A stretch of DNA of 19,240 nt, taken from positions 1 to 19,240 of the forward strand of contig CAJMPJ010000059.1 in the NCBI GenBank assembly GCA_905215155.1, written 5' to 3'. The stretch's first letter is position 1. Every line of letters begins with the position of its first letter. This stretch comes from an uncultured bacterium (lineage in GTDB: Bacteria; Bacillota; Clostridia; Lachnospirales; Lachnospiraceae). Made by a program: the position numbers and the translations under genes. The notes beneath the pieces were generated by a model. It saw only the letters and a program-made list of their open reading frames with translations. It was not told where the DNA came from and did no database searches. Shown one piece after another: positions 7,552-13,817 of this stretch.

Positions 7552-8664
7552 TTAATTTAAAATAACAAGTTCTGTATCTTTGTCAAATACATGTACCTTG
7601 GATAAGTCAAGTGCAAGCTTAATGGTATCACCAGGTCTTGCAGTTGTACGAGGATTGACTCTTGCTGTAAAGTTTGAATCATCAACATCAAAGTATAAAT
7701 AAACTTCTGCACCTAATAACTCATAAACTCTGATAGTTGCGTCAATGATACTGGTAGGAGAAGCTGCAAGGAATGCTTCTTCATCGTGTAAATCTTCCGG
7801 ACGGATTCCCAGAATTACACTCTTACCAACATATCCGGCACCCTCTAATTTTTTCGCTTTTGACTCTGGGAGCGCAATTGTATTGCCGCCGAATGTAAGT
7901 GTTACATCACTTCCGCTTTTAGCAACCTTTGCTTCAATTAAGTTCATCTGAGGAGCACCGATAAATCCGGCAACAAACTTGTTGCCTGGCTTATCGTATA
8001 AGTTCTGAGGAGAGTCAACCTGCTGGATAATGCCGTCCTTCATAACTACGATTCTGGTACCAAGTGTCATAGCCTCTGTCTGATCATGTGTTACGTAGAT
8101 AATAGTAGCCTGAAGTCTCTGATGTAATTTAGAGATCTCAATACGCATCTGGCCTCTCAGCTTGGCATCAAGGTTTGATAACGGCTCATCCATAAGGAAT
8201 ACTTTAGGATTACGTACAATGGCACGTCCCATGGCCACACGCTGTCTCTGTCCGCCGGATAATGCCTTCGGTTTACGGTCTAACAGATGCTCCAGGTCAA
8301 GAATTCTTGCTGCTTCATGAACCAGCTTTTCGATCTCTTCCTTTGGAGTCTTTCTGAGTTTCAGACCAAATGCCATATTATCGTACACGGACATGTGTGG
8401 ATAAAGAGCATAATTCTGGAATACCATTGCAATATCTCTGTCCTTAGGCTCCACATCATTCATTAATTTCCCATCAATGTAAAGTTCCCCAGAGGTAATA
8501 TCTTCCAGACCTGCAATCATACGAAGAGTGGTAGACTTTCCGCATCCGGATGGTCCTACAAAAATAACAAATTCTTTATCCGCGATATCCAAATTAAAAT
8601 CTTTTACTGCCTCAAACCCATTTGGATATCTTTTGACAATGTTCTTTAATGATAAACTAGCCAT
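7552..8664 (-). CDS. ugpC: Sugar ABC transporter ATP-binding protein, UgpC/MsmX type
   Basis: This is a CUT1-type nucleotide-binding subunit that powers carbohydrate uptake permeases. The 370 residues show Walker A GPSGCGKS (37-44), Q-loop FQNYALYPHMSVYDN (Gln83), signature LSGGQ (135-139), Walker B VFLMDE (155-160), switch His193 in THDQTEAMT, and a C-terminal MalK-like TOBE region (about 240-368). There is no permease or binding-protein gene beside it. In Firmicutes such orphan ATPases (MsmX, MsmK) serve several sugar importers, so this is probably a shared, multitask ATPase; the gene symbol is the common database name, not proof of glycerol-phosphate uptake. The start is fixed by a perfect AGGAGGAT 7 nt upstream. 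It has a long leader with repeats and its own terminator. Confidence 0.94.
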   Translation of the reverse strand: MASLSLKNIVKRYPNGFEAVKDFNLDIADKEFVIFVGPSGCGKSTTLRMIAGLEDITSGELYIDGKLMNDVEPKDRDIAMVFQNYALYPHMSVYDNMAFGLKLRKTPKEEIEKLVHEAARILDLEHLLDRKPKALSGGQRQRVAMGRAIVRNPKVFLMDEPLSNLDAKLRGQMRIEISKLHQRLQATIIYVTHDQTEAMTLGTRIVVMKDGIIQQVDSPQNLYDKPGNKFVAGFIGAPQMNLIEAKVAKSGSDVTLTFGGNTIALPESKAKKLEGAGYVGKSVILGIRPEDLHDEEAFLAASPTSIIDATIRVYELLGAEVYLYFDVDDSNFTARVNPRTTARPGDTIKLALDLSKVHVFDKDTELVILN

Positions 8665-8926
8665 TTACTGATCCTCCTAAAAATATAATGTATATTCTCT
8701 AGTCGGAACCTGCAGCCCCCACAGCTACGGCCCCCATTTCTTAAAATAATCATACATGAATTAATTTTTATTTACCATATTGTTATTTACCAAAATCCAT
8801 TTGGGCCTTTTGGCTAAATTGTATAACCAGTAAAAAAACTGACTGAAACGTCAAAATAACAAAAGTTGGCCTTGGCCATTTCTGTCTATATTCGATAGTG
8901 TATGATAATTCTCACCCATATTTAGT
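8665..8926 (-). promoter_or_regulatory. Long upstream region of the sugar-ABC ATPase gene with repeat motifs
   Basis: This gap of about 260 bp has no plausible gene. It contains the inverted repeat TGGCC-TT-GGCCA (8867-8878), arms CCAAAA (8790-8795) and TTTTGG (8808-8813), and a direct repeat of TTATTTACCA at 8768-8777 and 8783-8792. A G/C-rich tract on the minus strand has GGGGGC twice (about 8711-8736). A possible -10 TATGAT lies at 8754-8749, with only a weak -35. The motifs suggest transcriptional control by one or more repressors, which I cannot name. Confidence 0.4.
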
Positions 8927-8969
8927 AAAAAACTACAAGGCGGTGTCGAAATATTCGGCACCGCCTTGT
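8927..8969 (-). terminator. Rho-independent terminator after the methyltransferase gene
   Basis: ACAAGGCGGTG (8935-8945) pairs with CACCGCCTTGT (8959-8969). The pairing continues through TCGAA/TTCGG to a 3-nt loop, giving a stem of about 16 bp. The minus-strand T-run corresponds to AAAAAA at 8927-8932. A shorter T-run on the other side may give weak bidirectional activity. It ends the thioesterase-cvfB-methyltransferase unit. Confidence 0.92.
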
Positions 8970-8985
8970 GTATTTTTATGTCATT

Positions 8986-9570
8986 TTATTGTTTTTTCAA
9001 AAGAACGTTTAACCAACGTACGTCAGAATGACCAGAACGAACGTCATCGGTTTGCCAAAGCTTTAAGATCTCAAAACGGCCATTATCCCTTAAAAGCTCT
9101 GTCATGGACTCCTCCGTAAAATCACTGAAATACCGTTTGCCCCGAAACCCTTCAAAATCCCCAAGCTTATATGACATATAAAGGATCCCGTTGTCATTTA
9201 AGGCCCTTGCTATTTTTGTAAGAATGTCCGACAGTTCCTTTTTGGGAGTATGAAGTAATGATGCGCATGCCCAGATTCCATCGAAAACGTTGTCAAAATC
9301 CATTTCCTCATATGTCATCTGTAGCACTTCCAGACCAGTATGGATCTCTGCCAGCTTGCACATCTCCTCAGATGCATCAAGAGGCGTCACGTCATACCCC
9401 AGGTCATAGAACGTCAGACTGTCTCTGCCTGATCCGCAGCCTAAATCCAGGATGGTGTCCCCCTCATTCAGCAGACTTGTAAATTCCTTCATGATCTCTG
9501 ACATGTCCTGATTTACAGTTTCTTCAAATTCCTTTGCCGCATACTTATTATAATAGTCTATCGAGTCCAA
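8986..9570 (-). CDS. Class I SAM-dependent methyltransferase, substrate unknown
   Basis: This small soluble methyltransferase has 194 residues and a Rossmann fold. SAM-binding motif I is ILDLGCGSGRD (40-50). The acidic residue that usually binds the ribose is Asp66 in TPLDAS, and a motif IV-like segment GIWACASLLHTP lies near 107-118. It resembles the UbiG/tellurite-resistance-like group of small-molecule methyltransferases, but nothing visible fixes the substrate. The start codon is TTG at 9570, supported by GGAGGA 5 nt upstream. It follows the cvfB-like gene by 28 nt and is the last gene of that unit, before a strong terminator. Its link to the fatty-acid or RNA functions of its neighbours is unclear. 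Confidence 0.85.
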   Translation of the reverse strand: MDSIDYYNKYAAKEFEETVNQDMSEIMKEFTSLLNEGDTILDLGCGSGRDSLTFYDLGYDVTPLDASEEMCKLAEIHTGLEVLQMTYEEMDFDNVFDGIWACASLLHTPKKELSDILTKIARALNDNGILYMSYKLGDFEGFRGKRYFSDFTEESMTELLRDNGRFEILKLWQTDDVRSGHSDVRWLNVLLKKQ

Positions 9571-9598
9571 AATAATCCTCCTGTTATCTACTTACCCG

Positions 9599-10438
9599 CT
9601 ATTTAATCTTTTCAATCTTATTTTCTGCTATTTTAACTTTTCCTTCTTTTAAAAGATGGCCTATGGCACGCTTAAAAGCATTCTTGCTCATAGAAAACTC
9701 CCGCTTGATGATTTCCGGATCTGCCTTATCCGTAAATGGCAGACAGCCTTCAAACTGGCTTTCAATAATTTCAAGAACCCGCTCAGAATCTGCATTCATC
9801 TGAATATGAGCCTTCTGTCTTGGACTTAAATCCAGCTTCCCATCTTCCCGCACCTTGGTCACCCGTGCAGTCACTTCATCGCCTTCCCGGTAATTTTCAA
9901 AAAATTCTTTTCGGGGAATCAAACCATAATACTTATTATCCACCGCAACAAATGCACCAAAGGTTTCGTTGATCTCATAGATAATTCCAGTTACCTGATC
10001 GTCCTTTTTATAAGGAGACTCATTGCTCAAGTGAGAATACACCCGCATGGTGGCAGCCAGACGTTTACTTTTATCAATGTACAAGGCAACCAGTACCTGC
10101 TCGCCCTGGCGGACCTTGTGAGTCTGTTCCTTAAATGGCAGAAGCAGATCCTTTTCAAGTCCCATGTCAAGAAATGCGCCGATTTTACCCACTTCTTTTA
10201 CATTAAGTACTGCAGTTTCTCCCACCTTGAGTTTGGGTTCTGCTGTTGTTGCAATCAGACGGTCCTCAGAATCCTTATAAATAAAAACATCAATCCTGTC
10301 TCCCGGTCCTGTACCCTCCGGTACCTGTTTTTTGGGAAGAAGCACGGATGATTCTCCGTCAGCCTCTTCTCCCAAGTAAACGCCGAACTCTTTGACCCTC
10401 TGTACGACCAGGGTCTGCATCTTTCCTAATTCTATCAT
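9599..10438 (-). CDS. cvfB: CvfB/YitL-like S1 RNA-binding protein
   Basis: The protein has 279 residues with tandem S1-type OB folds followed by a winged-helix domain, as in the CvfB (YitL) family. S1-like repeats lie at about 1-62, 68-130 (GKIGAFLDMGLEKDLLLPF) and 148-212 (NETFGAFVAVDNKYYGLIP). The C-terminal winged helix spans about 215-275 (EIIKREFSMSKNAFKRAIGHL). CvfB proteins bind RNA and affect virulence-factor and general gene expression in Staphylococcus; the molecular role elsewhere is poorly known. The ATG at 10438 follows the upstream thioesterase stop as TGA-A-ATG, so translation is probably coupled. AGAGGA overlaps the end of that gene. Confidence 0.9.
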   Translation of the reverse strand: MIELGKMQTLVVQRVKEFGVYLGEEADGESSVLLPKKQVPEGTGPGDRIDVFIYKDSEDRLIATTAEPKLKVGETAVLNVKEVGKIGAFLDMGLEKDLLLPFKEQTHKVRQGEQVLVALYIDKSKRLAATMRVYSHLSNESPYKKDDQVTGIIYEINETFGAFVAVDNKYYGLIPRKEFFENYREGDEVTARVTKVREDGKLDLSPRQKAHIQMNADSERVLEIIESQFEGCLPFTDKADPEIIKREFSMSKNAFKRAIGHLLKEGKVKIAENKIEKIK

Positions 10439-10439
10439 T

Positions 10440-11165
10440 TCATATCCTCTCTATTGTCCCCCGCAGCCAGATGACTGCATAAGCTGAACCTTCCCCGTCA
10501 CACAAAGAAACCGTATAGCCTTCCTTTGTCCGGCTAATGCGGGGATAAACTACATCTCCAAAGACTGCCGCTTTTTTATATTCCACTCTCAGTTCATGAA
10601 CTTCCATTTCATCTGGAAGAGCTTCCCTGGCAATCTCTACATACTTAGCATTGTTTACATGATGGTTTGTGTCAATATGATGTTTGCTAACCGTAACCGG
10701 TTCCAAAGCCATATAATCATCCGGCACTTCAATCTTTCGGGGCGCATACTCCATGGACAGCTTTTTTTCCCAGCCATTCCCATACCCCCTGATGTCCTCC
10801 GGCTGAATTTTAACCGGACGGCCTTTTTTTGTATCAAACAGAAACCATACCGAATTGGCCCTTACCAGATACTCTCCATTCTTATCACATATGGTGAAAT
10901 TTCGGTAGCCGTAAAATCCTTTAAAATCATAAGGCCAGGTACTGATAAGAATCTCTTCCCCAAGCACTGGGTAACGGTCCACCACAATTTGCCAGGAGGA
11001 CAGCCACCATGCCTTGTGACATTTCATCAAGTAAGAAATCCCCAACCCGTTGTCTTCTGACTGAAAGGTTGAGCAATCCTGCAGATAATTCAAAATACCT
11101 GTCAATGTCAGTTTTCCATATTCATCAGTCTCACTGTAACGGACCCTGCTGCCGAAATTATACAT
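10440..11165 (-). CDS. Bacterial acyl-ACP thioesterase (FatA/FatB family)
   Basis: This enzyme should hydrolyse acyl-ACP to release free fatty acids from type II fatty-acid synthesis. The 241 residues form two tandem hot-dog domains: the N-terminal one begins RVRYSETDEYGKLTLTG and the second (about 145-240) contains DTNHHVNNAKYVE, whose Asn and His match the catalytic N-x-H of the family. I chose the ATG at 11165 because AGAGGTG lies about 6 nt upstream. The in-frame ATG at 11195 overlaps the TATAAT box of the promoter and has no ribosome site. It heads a three-gene unit with the CvfB-like gene (1 nt apart) and a methyltransferase. Released fatty acids could feed lipid recycling or regulation; the physiological role in Clostridia is not settled. 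Confidence 0.92.
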   Translation of the reverse strand: MYNFGSRVRYSETDEYGKLTLTGILNYLQDCSTFQSEDNGLGISYLMKCHKAWWLSSWQIVVDRYPVLGEEILISTWPYDFKGFYGYRNFTICDKNGEYLVRANSVWFLFDTKKGRPVKIQPEDIRGYGNGWEKKLSMEYAPRKIEVPDDYMALEPVTVSKHHIDTNHHVNNAKYVEIAREALPDEMEVHELRVEYKKAAVFGDVVYPRISRTKEGYTVSLCDGEGSAYAVIWLRGTIERI

Positions 11166-11193
11166 TCCACACCTCTTATCAAAATTATATAAC

Positions 11194-11222
11194 ATTATAA
11201 AGCATTTTTATGCTCTTGTCCA
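11194..11222 (-). promoter_or_regulatory. Promoter of the thioesterase-cvfB-methyltransferase unit
   Basis: On the minus strand TGGACA (11222-11217) and TATAAT (11199-11194) are separated by exactly 17 nt. The spacer contains a perfect inverted repeat, AGCAT-TTTT-ATGCT (11201-11214), which could be an operator. The -10 box overlaps the upstream in-frame ATG, which supports the internal start at 11165. Confidence 0.8.
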
Positions 11223-11308
11223 GATAAACCAAAAACATCCTTCCTCCGCCTTATGCTGAATTCTATTAAAATTAAATTTTAAACAACACTATACCGTTTT
11301 TTACAAGC

Positions 11309-11337
11309 AAAAAACGGAACCTAACCAGGTTCCGTTT
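11309..11337 (-). terminator. Terminator after the downstream tRNA-Gln gene
   Basis: AAACGGAACCT (11312-11322) pairs perfectly with AGGTTCCGTTT (11327-11337) around an AACC loop. On the minus strand it is followed by TTTTTT (11314-11309). It begins 5 nt after the tRNA 3' end and can end both tRNA transcripts. Confidence 0.93.
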
Positions 11338-11342
11338 ACAAA

Positions 11343-11415
11343 CTGGGCTACAAGGATTCGAACCTTGAAAATGACGGAGTCAGAGTCCGTTGCCTTACCA
11401 TTTGGCGATAGCCCA
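11343..11415 (-). tRNA. tRNA-Gln (anticodon CTG), copy with 6-nt variable loop
   Basis: The cloverleaf reads on the minus strand: acceptor stem TGGGCTA/TAGCCCA with discriminator G, anticodon stem ACGGA/TCCGT around loop CTCTGAC (anticodon CTG, reading CAG), and T-arm CAAGG-TTCGAAT-CCTTG. CCA is not encoded. The variable loop is CATTTT, one T longer than in the sister copy at 11552-11623, giving 73 instead of 72 nt. It has its own consensus promoter and a downstream terminator. Confidence 0.95.
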
Positions 11416-11432
11416 TCACTACAACGAGATTC

Positions 11433-11461
11433 ATTATACATGAAGTTACAAAATGTGTCAA
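11433..11461 (-). promoter_or_regulatory. Consensus promoter of tRNA-Gln copy 2
   Basis: TTGACA (11461-11456) and TATAAT (11438-11433) match the SigA consensus perfectly with a 17-nt spacer. The -10 lies 17 nt before the tRNA 5' end at 11415. The start region carries CTCGTTGT, as does the sister promoter. Confidence 0.93.
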
Positions 11462-11551
11462 GTATTTTTTCCAAATAATTCTAATCCGCTAAATTGGCAA
11501 AAAAATAGCTCTGACTTTCCGAATCATACGAAAAACCAAAGCGTCCAATAA

Positions 11552-11623
11552 CTGGGCTACAAGGATTCGAACCTTGAAATGACGGAGTCAGAGTCCGTTG
11601 CCTTACCATTTGGCGATAGCCCA
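11552..11623 (-). tRNA. tRNA-Gln (anticodon CTG), standard 72-nt copy
   Basis: It has the same cloverleaf as the downstream copy: acceptor TGGGCTA/TAGCCCA, discriminator G, anticodon loop CTCTGAC (anticodon CTG) and T-arm CAAGG-TTCGAAT-CCTTG. The variable loop is the usual 5 nt (CATTT). It is first in transcription order, 136 nt before the second copy, with no clear terminator of its own, so readthrough into the second copy is possible. Confidence 0.96.
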
Positions 11624-11639
11624 TTAACACAACGAGTGT

Positions 11640-11668
11640 ATTATACTACTGAATATTCAATTGGTCAA
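11640..11668 (-). promoter_or_regulatory. Promoter of tRNA-Gln copy 1
   Basis: TTGACC (11668-11663) and TATAAT (11645-11640) are separated by 17 nt, a near-perfect SigA promoter whose -10 ends 16 nt before the tRNA 5' end. It starts just after the T-run of the anti-sigma gene's terminator. Confidence 0.9.
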
Positions 11669-11689
11669 GCATTATTTTAAATTTTTTAT

Positions 11690-11716
11690 AAAAAACCGCC
11701 CTTTAAGAGGCGGTTT
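11690..11716 (-). terminator. Terminator overlapping the 3' end of the anti-sigma gene
   Basis: AAACCGCC (11693-11700) pairs with GGCGGTTT (11709-11716) around an 8-nt loop. Six T follow on the minus strand (11695-11690). The stem includes the last sense codons, and the TAA stop of the anti-sigma gene (11705-11703) lies in the loop. Confidence 0.88.
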
Positions 11717-13154
11717 CATTTTTAATCGTCTGTTCCTGTGAGGCAGGTTTTTGACTGCTGCTCTCCGTTTCTTCTGTTTGAGAAGTTTCTTCCCCGGGTC
11801 TGGTCGTCTGCTTAAGTTCGCTGGTTTCTTGAGGCTTCTCAGTTTCGTCACTCTCCTCCGGCTCTTCTATAACCGGATTCCCGATTACAGGGGTCTCAAA
11901 GACTCCTTTTACCGTAGTCTGTTTTCCGATTTTAGGTGAGATTCCACCCAGAACAAAGGTATATTCCTGTCCTTGTGCCAATCCCGTCACACTTATTTCG
12001 CAATAATCCGAATCCGTATCCGTAACCTTCGCAGAGTAAGTATTTCCATCATCATCTTTGACCGACACCGTAGGATTTTTCCATTTCACCTTTGTTTTAA
12101 AATACACCATCACCGACCCATCCTCAAAATCAACATAATCAATCTTGATTTTATCCTTGGATACGACCTCCTGTTCCGAAGAAGATGCTTCTGCCGAAGG
12201 TGGAATTGTAATTGCCGGGGGCTGTGTCTGAGTGGAATTGCTCTGTGCGGTTGTCTGGCTCTCAGTCTCCAAAGGCTGCTGCTCTGTTACTGGTTCTTCT
12301 GAGACATAAGTTTCCTCCTGGCTTTTTTCATTTGCAGCAGTTGAAGCAATCTTATGGTCTGAAGTAGTTTCCTCTGTGACTCCGGTCTTCCCGCCGACCG
12401 CATACGCACGCTCCGTTATGACTTTAGCAATCTCCTCCATAGTCATAGACGATAATTTCTTCATGTCGTTCATGGTTAAAGATGGATTCTGGGCGATCAG
12501 TTCTTTTAAAAAGTAGGCTTTTCCATAAGAAATTCCATACTGACCGGCCAATTCCTTCACATGATCCTCTTCAATCACCTGCTGATCGTATACAACCGCT
12601 TTTAACTGCCGTTCTTCCAGAGTGCTCTGGATATCACTGACCACGGCAGAACGCAGGCTTTTGGCTTTTTTTACACTGTCATTGGCTACGGTAACCAATA
12701 TGGCATTGTCCATATCAGAGAGGTAACCATTGGTGACCATGGCGCCGATTACGGCATTCACCGCAACATTTAAATCCACGCCCTTTAAATCCATTGGCTG
12801 CATAATACTTTCAGCATCTTTATTCAAAGCCTTAGCAGACAATACCTTATTATGTCTGTTAACGGAAAGTTCCACGCTGGGATTGACATCAATTCCAATC
12901 ACGGAATCCACTCTGCCGTTCTGATACGAATAGGTTCCTCCAGCCAGGGCAATCATGCAAAAACAGGCAGCTATCAAAGTTGCAATAACCTTCTGCCTGA
13001 TAAAAAATGACGGTGTGGCTGCACGCTCTTCCTGTTCCTGCGGTGTACTTAAATCAATGCGTTCCAGAACATCAGGAACCAAATCCCGGGTGGCAGACTT
13101 TAAGCAGGCTTCGATCTGTTGTCTATTCAATTGTCTGCGGTCTGATTGATTCAT
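11703..13154 (-). CDS. RsgI-like transmembrane anti-sigma factor with Fn3-like C-terminal domain
   Basis: This is a single-pass membrane regulator that should hold the adjacent ECF sigma factor inactive. The 483 residues comprise a cytosolic N-terminus (1-54, presumably sigma-binding), a TM helix (about 55-73), and an extracellular RsgI-type domain (about 82-255) beginning VIGIDVNPSVELSVNR. Asn91-Pro92 lies in the conserved motif that RsgI proteins self-cleave. A Glu/Thr/Ser/Gln-rich linker follows (about 258-330), then a beta-rich Fn3-like domain (about 332-420) and an acidic low-complexity tail. The start lies 8 nt after the sigma stop, so the two genes are co-transcribed. The N-terminus does not look like the classical RsgI cytosolic domain that binds SigI. 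The signal sensed is unknown; the exposed domain and linker suggest a wall or polysaccharide cue. Confidence 0.85.
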   Translation of the reverse strand: MNQSDRRQLNRQQIEACLKSATRDLVPDVLERIDLSTPQEQEERAATPSFFIRQKVIATLIAACFCMIALAGGTYSYQNGRVDSVIGIDVNPSVELSVNRHNKVLSAKALNKDAESIMQPMDLKGVDLNVAVNAVIGAMVTNGYLSDMDNAILVTVANDSVKKAKSLRSAVVSDIQSTLEERQLKAVVYDQQVIEEDHVKELAGQYGISYGKAYFLKELIAQNPSLTMNDMKKLSSMTMEEIAKVITERAYAVGGKTGVTEETTSDHKIASTAANEKSQEETYVSEEPVTEQQPLETESQTTAQSNSTQTQPPAITIPPSAEASSSEQEVVSKDKIKIDYVDFEDGSVMVYFKTKVKWKNPTVSVKDDDGNTYSAKVTDTDSDYCEISVTGLAQGQEYTFVLGGISPKIGKQTTVKGVFETPVIGNPVIEEPEESDETEKPQETSELKQTTRPGEETSQTEETESSSQKPASQEQTIKNETAS

Positions 13155-13162
13155 ATCAAAGC

Positions 13163-13741
13163 CTACTCCTCTCTCAAGTAATTTTCCAGTTTTTTCATAG
13201 CACGGTTATATCTGGAAAGAGCTGTTGCCAAAGGGATCTTTAAGTTTGAAGCGATTTCTCTGTGCTTCATACCTGCCGAGGTATGGAGCAGAACAATCTC
13301 CCGCTCTTCTTCCTTAAGAATATTGAGTGCAGCAAGAAGCACCATCTTATCCGCCGCCATCTCTATCTCCTGGCAGACTTCACCTGTCTCCATCCCCGTC
13401 AAATCATCTAAAGCAACATCAGAATCATGCTTTTGTTCCCGAAACCTCATGTAACAAAGATTCCGCGCAATCGTAAACATCCATGCCAAGGGCTTTCCAT
13501 GGGACTTATAGCTTTTGGCCGAAGTCCAGATTTTTAAGTAAGCTTCCTGCATAATTTCCTCTGCATCCTGAGGGTTCTTTATAATGGACAGAATAAAACT
13601 GTACATGTTACGATCCGTATTCTGATATAGCTGCCGGAAGGCCTCCTGGTCCCCATCTGCGACTTTATTAAGAAGTTTTTCGTCGCTTAAACGGCCGTAA
13701 TCTTCAGGCCCGTCAAGGCTCATCAATCCCATAAAAAGCAT
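13163..13741 (-). CDS. ECF-type RNA polymerase sigma factor
   Basis: This group 4 sigma factor of 192 residues directs RNA polymerase to a small envelope-stress-type regulon. Region 2 (about 25-95) has the usual EAFRQLY, QDAEEIMQEAYLKIW and WMFTIARN segments. Region 4 (about 138-188) has LKEEEREIVLLHTSAGMKHREIA split over its first helices, followed by PLATALSRYNRAMKKLE as the -35 recognition helix. Domains 1 and 3 are absent, as is normal for ECF factors. It is followed at 8 nt by the RsgI-like anti-sigma gene. AAAGGAAA lies about 10 nt before the ATG at 13741; downstream ATGs at 13732 and 13723 are also possible. I could not identify a self-recognised promoter in the 76-nt upstream gap. Confidence 0.93.
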   Translation of the reverse strand: MLFMGLMSLDGPEDYGRLSDEKLLNKVADGDQEAFRQLYQNTDRNMYSFILSIIKNPQDAEEIMQEAYLKIWTSAKSYKSHGKPLAWMFTIARNLCYMRFREQKHDSDVALDDLTGMETGEVCQEIEMAADKMVLLAALNILKEEEREIVLLHTSAGMKHREIASNLKIPLATALSRYNRAMKKLENYLREE

Positions 13742-13817
13742 GGTTCCGATTTCCTTTCTATTTAGTTAATGCGGATTACTGTCATCTTATTGCATAATAT
13801 GGAAAATTTTTATTCCC

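Noticed and set aside
8841..8856. Possible catabolite-repression (cre) site around CTGAAACGTCAAAA upstream of the sugar ABC ATPase
   Set aside because: The spacing of the central CG relative to TG and AA does not fit the cre consensus; the match is too poor to call.
10596..11060. Open frame of 154 codons on the plus strand
   Set aside because: It is antisense to the acyl-ACP thioesterase and has no domain-like sequence or promoter.
11341..11626. Repeated block of about 70 nt resembling a repeat array
   Set aside because: The two copies are complete tRNA-Gln cloverleaves, not CRISPR or insertion-sequence repeats.
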